From: Amphimallon solstitiale
Lineage: Eukaryota; Arthropoda; Insecta; Coleoptera; Scarabaeidae
Length of the DNA stretch: 64,000 nucleotides
Assembly (NCBI GenBank): GCA_963170755.1
Contig: OY720678.1
Coordinates: 41,883,883-41,947,882 of the forward strand
Direction of reading: 5' to 3'
The notes under the pieces were generated by a model, which made no database searches, had not been told where the DNA came from, and was given only the letters and a program-made list of their open reading frames with translations. Of this stretch, positions 56,324 through 64,000 are shown one piece after another (position 1 is the first letter of the stretch; each line of letters begins with the position of its first letter). A program made the position numbers and the translations under genes.

Positions 56324-58304
56324 GTATTCGTACAGTACAAATAAACATAAATACAGTGAATGGTACAGTGTTATTATAGTTCAAGAAGTAAATAAATATT
56401 ACAGACATAAATAGTAGTGATAGAAATAAATACGTGTGTTAATTTATTCGTAGTAGTTTTAAGTGCGTTACATTTATTTTATATTTTTATATGTGATTAG
56501 TTTTAAGTGTGTAAATATACAGACTGTTTCAAAACAATTGCACGAGTTGTTCATATCGACCCTGAAAACGCTACAATATGGTTGGTTAACTAATTTGAAC
56601 GTATGTCTACGAAGTTTTTCTGCGAGTATTTTACACACAGTTTGTTTTCACTATCAGATCAAAATATATTATTGTCTTTTTATTTACACACACATATGCT
56701 TACAAGTAATGTAATCAGAAAACATGCATATGACAGTGTTAGCGGTATGTTAAATTTTTAATTTTGATTATAGGCATGTATCTGTATAAATTCAATACGT
56801 ATTGAAAATTAGAATATTCGCAATCGGACTTGATATCGTTAATTAGAAAATTTGAATTATAAAAATTATCGTCGGCGATTGGGAAGATTATAAATCACAA
56901 TAATTCCATGGCACTTCGTCTGTATTATCACTAAATTCGATAAGAATTATGTTTAAATGATGTAATAAATCAGAACGCCAGTCTCTTATTAAAGAGCATT
57001 GAGTAATTAGTTGATTAAGACTTGATGAAGTATTTGCATAATAGTTACTTGGTTAATTTTAGAGCTGTCAACATAATTAAGAAAGGTGTTTATCAGAAAG
57101 TAATCTTTTCACTAAATGATTTTAAAAACATAACATCTCAATGTCTAGGAAATTAAAAATAAACATAAAACGTATATTAGCAACTATTTTTAAAGCGATG
57201 ATGTTTGCTATCAAGATTGAAGATTTATGTACTTGTCAGTGTTCTGTTAGTCTTTTATTTTCCCATTCGACCCAGTTATTTTCTCATGTTACATCAATTC
57301 AAGCAGGACTTTTTCTTTCTTGGAGTATATTACTTTGTTTTCACTATCAGATCGTAATATTTTATAGTCCTTTTATTTCTACACACACGCACATATGTAA
57401 TGTCACATTCATATTATGGTGTTAACAATAAGTTGAATTTATAATTTTTGTTATACAGTACAGGATTTCGAAGATGGTATCCATAATTCTAAATATACAG
57501 AAGTGAGTAAATTGAAGAGTTAATATTATACAACTCAAATAATTTTAAAAATTCAGCTAGCTAACTCAAAACTCAATCCAACTGAATTTGAATTAACTAC
57601 GCTGTTGTATCCAACAACGTAGATTGAAAACAAGTCTTATAAAACTTTTTGGGGAAGTTTCATTTGCAAAACGATATAAATGTTTGGTAACACTTCATCG
57701 CAAGCGCACAGACTGCATAGAGGTGTTAACCTAGTTCACTATAGTTCGGCGAAGAGGGAAGATGTGAGTTCAAACCAAAAACCCCCACTAGATATGGTCT
57801 TGGTTGTATCAAATTGACGGGTGCCACAAAGTAGTTTACATTGATCCTATTCTACATTGGTTCCTGTTTTTCATTTTCAAATGGTTTTCATACTAAAAAA
57901 ATAATGGGCACGTGAGAAAAGTAGAACTTGGACACCAGATCACATATAAAAAGTGATATAATGTCGATTCCCGGATTTACAAAAAGACAAAAAGAAACTT
58001 TTCAAATATTATCAAATGTCAGAAGAAAAATTAGCGCGTCATCATCCATCCTGATAGCAATTTCTTTCTTACACTATACTAAATTTAAATATGTAAATAA
58101 TACTAGTTTAAAAACATGTTTGGAAATCCGTTCATTTTAGAGGAAATTGTGTCATTTATGCCCGATGTTTTTGGCCACGAAACTTCAAGTTATGGCATCG
58201 GAATTTGCCGACTGTTACGGAAGGTTAGATGTATATACCTTCTATGTACTTACTGCCGCATTTTTGTTTTTGTTTGTTTTAGTTTTATTGTAGTCATATA
58301 CTGG
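56324..58304. other. Unassigned DNA with a dispersed ~110-bp duplication
   Basis: About 56600-56715 and 57300-57415 share TTTGTTTTCACTATCAGATC, TTTTTATTTACACACACATA/TTTTATTTCTACACACACGC and ATATG-TAATGT. Both lie inside short ORFs (56463-56714, 57141-57425) that end alike (IYTHICLQVM, ISTHTHICNV), so two related exons or repeat copies are possible. No other structure found. Confidence 0.4.
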
Positions 58305-58686
58305 TGTTTCTTAATAACATGCTAATATTTAAGGGGGTTATTCTTGGGTCCATTTCAAGGAAAAAATTCATATGAACATATTTATGTAACTTTGAACAAC
58401 AATTTATTTAAGAGAATAACGTACTCTATATACATTTTGAAATGGTGGCAGCAAATTATCCTGAACGCACAAAGAAATAAATTAAATCAGATGTTGGAAA
58501 TGTTCACCTCCTGGCTAATATGCATGCATCTGCTCTTATTCTCTTGGACTCACGTACCTTTGGAAAACGCCGGGAATGTTTCTAATTGTTTCGCAAGAAA
58601 CTATGATGCGATTTCTCAACGACCCCACAGGAAAAAATCTAAACTATTGAGGTCCGGGGACCTATCCATTATTTTAATTTTGGTTT

Positions 58687-59474
58687 AAATATTCGCGCGC
58701 CAGAACACTGAAATGCGCTGGCGCCCCGTCGTGCATAAACCATAGTCAATTTCTTACTAAAATGGGAACATCCTCCATCAAAGATGGCAGTTCTTCTTCG
58801 AGAAATTGCCGGTAATTATGCCCATTCAACCTATCATGAAGGAAGTATGGTCCAATTAAATAATCACCGCATATTCCAGCCCACACGTTAACAGAAAACT
58901 GCTCCTGGTGACGGGATTCCAAGATTGCATGTGGGTTTTCTTCAACCCAATAATGATTGTTGTGGATGTTTTGGATGGCGTTTCTGGAGAAATTGGCTTC
59001 ATCGGTGAATATAATTTAAGTCTGAAATAATAGATTTTCAATCAATTTATAAAGATACCATTGGCAAAAGTTTGTCCGTAATGGAAAGTCGCGAGGTAGT
59101 ATAGCCTGAACCCGTTGGATATGGTAGAGATATAATAAAAAATCATGGAGAATTTTCCAACTATATAAGAATGTGTGAGATATTCAAATTCTTCCCAATT
59201 TTTCGTGTCCTTAAACCTGGATTTTCCTCAACTAAATTCAAAACAGCTACCTCAATTTCTGGAGTTCTTACTGTACGTTGTACTCCTTCTAGATGATTGT
59301 ATAGTTCAAAATTTTCCTTTTCGCACAACCTTCTATGAATGCTTGAAAATGTTTGTGCGTACGGAATATTTTTATTTGGAAAGCGGTCTTCATACATGCA
59401 TACATGGCATTACCATCAGCTAGCCTGTACATGTAATGCATGTCTGCATACTTACAATTCGTAAATTGAACCAT
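58687..59474 (-). pseudogene. Tc1/mariner-superfamily (DDE) transposase pseudogene
   Basis: The minus strand opens at ATG 59474 with MVQFTNCKYADMHYMYRLAD, shifts frame near 59395 to EDRFPNKNIPYAQTFSSIHR and RLCEKENFEL, then RTVRTPEIEVAVLNLVEENP with an HTH (GKNLNISH) and a stop at 59161. Decayed sequence to about 59040 is followed by IIFTDEANFSRNAIQNIHNN, HYWVEENPHAILESRHQEQF, SVNVWAGICGDYLIGPYFLH and EEELPSLMEDVPILVRN, a stop, then LWFMHDGAPAHFSVLARE to about 58690. First and second catalytic Asp (FTDEANF, MHDGAPAHF) are kept; the C-terminal third acidic residue is not found. At least three disruptions. The layout matches transposases common in ants and other insects. Confidence 0.85.
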
Positions 59475-60429
59475 GTTTTTTTAATATTAGTTAATGTTTA
59501 CGAACTTAAATACGTGACAAGTATACTAGGTAGATAAATGTCAAACCTGTTTATGAATAAAGTCTACTTCTGACCCAGTAGATCGTTTTTAATCCTTGTT
59601 AATACCTAATTTCATAACATCGTGCACATGAATGAATTTTACTTTTTTAAGTGAAAACCGTACGTCAAACAAAACAAAAAACAAGAGACCACATTTGTTC
59701 AGAAACGAATGGGGTTTAAAAAAAGGTACTTTAAGAAAAGGCAATGGCGTCACAAATGTTTCTTCAAAAAAATTTAAAAAAAAAACCGTACAGACGTCAC
59801 AGGTAAAAATTATAAAATTGATTGTACAACAGAAAATGCATCTTGATGCATAAAAGGCGTGTAAAAAATTTCACAAAAATATCTAGAGTAATACCAAAGT
59901 TAAAAAAAAAATTTTTAAACTTTAGCACCCTACAGTTCAAAAGTTAAGACATTTAGGACATATTGCTGTGACCTCCTCTACTATGGTTAATAACCAATAG
60001 TTAAATTAATAAATTAATATACTTTAATAATCTCAGGGTCTAAGTGTGAATTTCTTTGTTTTCAATAACGGGTAATGTGTCGCAGCCTTGTACTTATTGT
60101 GAGTTCTAACTGTGATAGTGATATTTACTTTCCTTATGTTCTCCTTTGGGATGGGTATAAATAAGTAAATATTGAATGTTAGCACAACTTATTTTATTTA
60201 CAATATAAATTTTTACAAAACATTGAGAGTAAATTTTATTATCATTTAATATAATACTTTATTTCATTGTTATGTGTTGCCTTTTTTATCAATAGTACAA
60301 GCACCTTGCAAATCCTTTGTCCCTTAAGAAATTGTAAAAAATCACTACGCTAATTCTTCATGTATGCTCATAAGTCAAAAGAAATTTACTAAATTCACTT
60401 TCTTTATTTTTTTTTACCGATGTATCCCC
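59475..60429. other. Unassigned DNA inside the TIR-bounded element
   Basis: It includes a Lys-rich short ORF (59632-59853) in a poly-A-rich tract, with CCGTACGTC and CCGTACAGACGTCAC words. I recognise nothing functional. Confidence 0.35.
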
Positions 60430-60900
60430 ATTGGATCATCTCGACCTGAGATTCTCACGTCAAAATCGAGATTTAAACAAGGAGGAACTATTAGATGTTT
60501 CCTATAATATTTCAAAATTATTGTTATTCAAATAAAAGCGTTAACGCCTCGTTGAGTCGCCCTAAATTGAGATTCGCACGTCAACCCAAGGCTTACTCAA
60601 AGAAGAATTTATTAATTATTTAAATAATATTCTAAATTTGTTGCTATCCGGGAAAAATTATTTATACTCCGTTGAATCGCCTTAAGTTGAGATTCGCACG
60701 TCAACCCAAGGCTTACACAAAGAAGAATTTATTAAATATTTAATTAATATTCTAAAATCTGTTGCTATCCGGGTTAAATTATTTATGCTCCGTTGAATCG
60801 CCTTAAGTTGAGATTCGCACGTCAACCCAAGGCTTACTCAAAGAAGAATTTATTAAATATTTAAATAATATTCTAAAATTTGTTATCCGATAATTTATGA
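60430..60900 (+). repeat. ~120-bp tandem repeat, four units
   Basis: Units start near 60438 (diverged), 60558, 60678 and 60799, each with GTTGAATCGCCTTAAGTTGA, GATTCGCACGTCAACCCAAG, AGAAGAATTTATTAA and TTGCTATCCGGG. The last three are about 90% alike. ACGTCAACC/TTGA words give weak dyads. No ORF persists. Confidence 0.9.
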
Positions 60901-62414
60901 CACACACATGAAGATTCCTTTATTTATTTATTTGTAGGATTGCAAGATGGAGTTTTATTTAATAGTGCTTGTACTTACCTTTCTTGATTGTATAACATTT
61001 CAAATTCTCCTTGGTAATTCAGGCCCTCCATCCTACTAGAAATTTTATTATGGCGGGCTTTGTGAAGTCGAATAATGTTTCGCACTTCCACTGTATATCG
61101 CGCGCTTATCGCCTGTGGAACGTATCACGCGTTCTGTTCTTGCGACGTCGGGATCTTAAAGGCGTTTATGCCTTTTAGATCTTTATTTTTATTTATTTCT
61201 TGGAGCACTGGTTTAACTTTTCTTTTCTCCTTAAGTCTTGAAGATCTTCGGATGGACTCCTCAATTTTTGCCGGTGCATGCCCTTTTATACCATTTAACA
61301 TTTGACAAACGCCTTATTTTGTTTCAAATTATGTTCGTTCAGTTTAAATTTTTATCTGCTGCGCCCTCCGTGTTTGTTATGATAACTATCGATGTCACGT
61401 GGTCATGTGACCTTTCTTCCGCCATGTTACCATTGTTGTTATTTACATATTCTATATTTGCCTATTCCATGGACATTTGATTGATTTTATTTATTGGTAG
61501 GTATTCTTTTATTGTCTTATATTATATACTGACTAATGTTTTATTTATTTATTTTAGCCTGAAATCTCTTGAAGCATTTGTGTACGAATGAAACTATGTA
61601 CTAATCGCATATTTAAATGTACATTCAACAATATCTTTTATTCTGTGAATATCAGTGAAAAATTGCATACCCAACACAATGTTTTATTTTTAATGGTGAA
61701 CCAGGCCACAATATTTACATTCTGGATGTGTTGGTGTATATCGAAAACAAATAAATCATATACCTTTGTATGCATTTCCATGTCCCATACGGAAGAAAAT
61801 ACAATTGTTCTTAGTGAAATAAGTGGAATATATATTTATTTATGTATAGAGACCTTTGTTCGTGTCGTAGTGTTTATTATTAATGCAATCTGTTGAACGC
61901 AGGCTTCTATTCATCGGTTATTATTACTGCCAAAGAATATGTTCCCGAATGACCTACTTTCTATAAATCACTAATTATAATGTCCGAATCGTTACATATC
62001 CTTTTTTAGACTGAGGTCAGTATTTAAGCATCATGTTTTGTATGATATTCAACACAATTTTGTACTCTAATTTATTTAACATTGTTTTATTTTTATTCAA
62101 TACCATTTTTATTTTTAATTGACGGTGTTTTTATTTTTATGGGTATGCAACCCATATTGCATTGATGTGTATTCTACTGCATAGTTATCAATTTGAGTAC
62201 TCACCATTACTGGTAATTTCAATATATATATTTATATAAATTAGTGGATTATTCTGTGTTTATTTGTTGAAATATTAAATTATAATTTATATCTAACATG
62301 TAAATTTATATTTATTTAAAATAAATATAGTGGTATTTTATTTTTGTTGATTTTTTTATTTGTTTGGTTTCTTTATTTATCTATTTATTTATTTAAGTGA
62401 AAAAATACCACAGC
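60901..62414. other. Unassigned DNA inside the TIR-bounded element
   Basis: A less AT-rich patch at 61020-61170 (CACTGTATATCGCGCGCTTA) precedes three overlapping short plus-strand ORFs (61075-61305, 61238-61480, 61588-61896) of hydrophobic composition. I recognise none of them. 62080-62400 is very AT-rich with TTTATTTATTTA runs. Confidence 0.35.
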
Positions 62415-62492
62415 AATATGTTCATAAGAAGTTTTTTCACAAAATGAACCCAAGAATAACCCCCTTGAATATTAGCATGTTATCAAGAAACA

Positions 62493-63540
62493 TATTACAG
62501 GAGGTTCAGGATTTCTTGTTGTTTTGATTACATGCTCTGCATCTTCTTCTATGAGTTATGCTTTCATATATCTATTTATGTTAATATCTTGAAGATTTAG
62601 GCACAGATAAACTCATTGCTTGAAACGCTTTTGCTTTTTATCTAATAATTTACATTTAACCTTGCTAAATTTTCCAAAACGTATCAATTTGTTGAATAAT
62701 ATTTATACATTTGACACCTTCTTTACAAACATCCGCACTCCATGGTTACGATAATAATCCATTGTCAAATTCCACAAGTTTTGTCGTATCTTATGTAGTA
62801 TTGTTAGTCTATTAGCAACATTGTAAAATGCAATATTATTTTAATTTATATTTGTATAGTGTATAATGTTAGATTTATTATTTACAAATAAAAAACAAAT
62901 ATTTCATTTTGAAAACACAGTTACGTACTTTGTTTTATATCTTAAATAAATGACTAAAGATAACATCTATTAACATTATATAAATAAACTAGATTAACTT
63001 TTGACTCTGGATATTCATTTATTTACAGTGGGCAATTATTTATGTACTTACTATCTTTATAAGGAAAGTGATATTATCAATTATCACATACGAATCATTC
63101 AGGACCCGCAGAAAGTGCTGGACTGTAATTTATTTTTATATACTTGTTTACATGAACCTGAATTTTTCCTTATTTGTGGTCGTTGGGATGTCATTCTAGA
63201 GTTCAAAAAGGGAAATAAATCTCATGTCAGTAATGTTATCTATTCATGTCCATAGTGGAACAAAAAACCTCTCATAAATCTGAACACTAGGCGCAAGTTT
63301 ATTCGTAGTAGATCTACGGGGTATTATAGCGTATATTAGCAAGAAACTAAACATACTTAGTCAAATTGATATTGTCTATGCAGATTTTGGTACACCATAA
63401 TTTATTACAACAAAAATTATCATGATTTTGCCTCTGTCGGTCTTTATTAAGGTTGTTGTATTCTTACTTATGTACCAATCTAACTATAGGTTCGAGAATT
63501 ATTGTCATTTCAGTCCTATTCCACATGTTTCTCCCCTATT
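62493..63540. other. Unassigned DNA with one candidate exon
   Basis: At 63028 an acceptor-like TTCATTTATTTACAG precedes an open frame to TAG/stop at 63253: VGNYLCTYYLYKESDIINYH, IRIIQDPQKVLDCNLFLYTC, LHEPEFFLICGRWDVILEF, KKGNKSHVSNVIYSCP. The composition is unusually protein-like for this AT-rich DNA. I do not recognise a family; a chance ORF is possible. Confidence 0.25.
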
Positions 63541-63541
63541 A

Positions 63542-63720
63542 GACATGGGTCGTTCGCGAACGAACCGGTTCAGTGAACCGAATCCCAGTAGCGAACGAAG
63601 AGAGGCGGTTCACTAAATTTCAATGAATCGGATCTCGGCTCACTTGGGAAGTAATTTTATCCGTTTCAGTCGCGAACGTATCAAACGTATCATAAAGGAA
63701 CCTACTCAACCACTGTATGA
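63542..63720 (+). mobile_element. Partial hAT-MITE-like palindromic sequence
   Basis: GACATGGGTCGTTCGCGAAC then GAACCGGTTCAGTGAACCGA contains the perfect palindromes TCGTTCGCGAACGA and AACCGGTT, with further AGCGAACGAAG and GTCGCGAACGTATC words up to 63680. Sequences starting CA-GGGTCGTTCG-GAACGAA are familiar hAT-type MITE ends in insects; the other end is not found before 64000, so this is tentative. Confidence 0.35.
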
Positions 63721-64000
63721 CTGGCTGCCGAGTATTCACTGAATAATTTGGAAATTATAGTTGGAATACGGTTCGCAGGACGGATTGAAAAATAAAAATT
63801 GATATTATATACAGGGATGGTACGCACTGATCCCTAAAATATTTATTTTTGTACAACATAACAATATATTGTATAAAATAAAATATTTAATTTATTAGTT
63901 GTCTCTGAGTTACAAAATTCTTACAAATATTTTTATTACACCTGCATCATAATCATAATTGCCATTTAATAATGCTATGAAAATTATGAAATGCTCTAGT
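63721..64000. other. Unassigned AT-rich right edge
   Basis: No recognisable feature; contains TATACAGGGATGGTACGCAC near 63808. Confidence 0.4.

Larger units (their letters stand above)
58305..62492. mobile_element. 4.19-kb element bounded by ~78-bp terminal inverted repeats
   Basis: 58305-58382 (TGTTTCTTAATAACATGC, TAATATTTAAGGGGGTTATT, CTTGGGTCCATTT) is the inverted counterpart of 62415-62492 (AAATGAACCCAAGAATAACC, CCCTTGAATATTAGCATG, TTATCAAGAAACA), about 85% identical. The interior contains a mariner-superfamily relic, a 120-bp tandem repeat and unassigned sequence. Either one TIR element now filled with nested insertions, or two opposite copies of a shorter repeat. No clear target-site duplication outside the ends. 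Confidence 0.5.

Noticed and set aside
57690..57790. tRNA-derived SINE head (GAGTTCAAACC at about 57765)
   Set aside because: The B-box match is weak and there is no convincing A box upstream.

Overview
This is repeat-dense, AT-rich eukaryotic DNA, most likely from an insect or other arthropod. The evidence is decayed transposases of the Tc1/mariner, pogo-like, MULE, hAT and Crypton-like types, rolling-circle (Helitron/Helentron-like) ends, MITEs, satellites and microsatellites. There are no long ORFs, no bacterial-style operons and no recognisable rRNA. I found no intact host gene. Nearly every ORF is short and is either antisense to a decayed transposase, inside a tandem repeat, or a chance opening. 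Family calls come from recognising protein motifs in my own translations; no database was searched.

Layout. 1-755: antisense mariner-like transposase relic cut by the window edge. 950-1663: perfect-looking 357-bp tandem duplication. 1720-3213: two head-to-tail copies of an unclassified repeat ('GTGTGG repeat') with internal ~165-bp subrepeats carrying CCGGTCCGAA; more copies lie at 6988-7494, 9017-9493 and 39019-39979. 3346-4600: fold-back hairpins around a Crypton-like tyrosine recombinase C-terminus. 5574-5850: possible helix-turn-helix transposase exon. 6542-6856 and 8441-8788: MITE-like elements. 9744-10548: Tc1/mariner-superfamily pseudogene. 12053-12545: MULE pseudogene. 13972-15068: pogo-like (DDE_1) pseudogene, interrupted by hairpin elements and cut off exactly where the next block starts.

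15070-54769 (about 40 kb) is the striking part: a mostly head-to-tail train of Helitron/Helentron-like elements. Each head starts TCTCCTTA or a diverged version. Tails end in CTAG, in the first three after a GGCC-stem hairpin. At the junctions only a T lies between one tail and the next head. Elements A and B (15070-24208, 24210-33348) are 9,139 bp each and about 99.9% identical by eye; each carries a dead hAT transposase and a 61-bp minisatellite. Element C (33350-42389) is an older relative. C, D, E and F carry internal arrays of a ~108-bp satellite with an ATGGCGG box, then a ~370-450-bp module that is itself amplified about seven times in F. C, D and E also carry a tRNA-like Pol III unit with A box, B box and T-run. 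No Rep/helicase gene is visible, so all look non-autonomous.

54770-64000: mostly unassigned AT-rich DNA with a candidate TATA/initiator promoter, a candidate exon with a GTAAGT donor, a 4.19-kb element bounded by ~78-bp inverted repeats (58305-62492) that contains a mariner-superfamily pseudogene and a 4 x 120-bp tandem repeat, and a partial hAT-MITE-like sequence near 63545.
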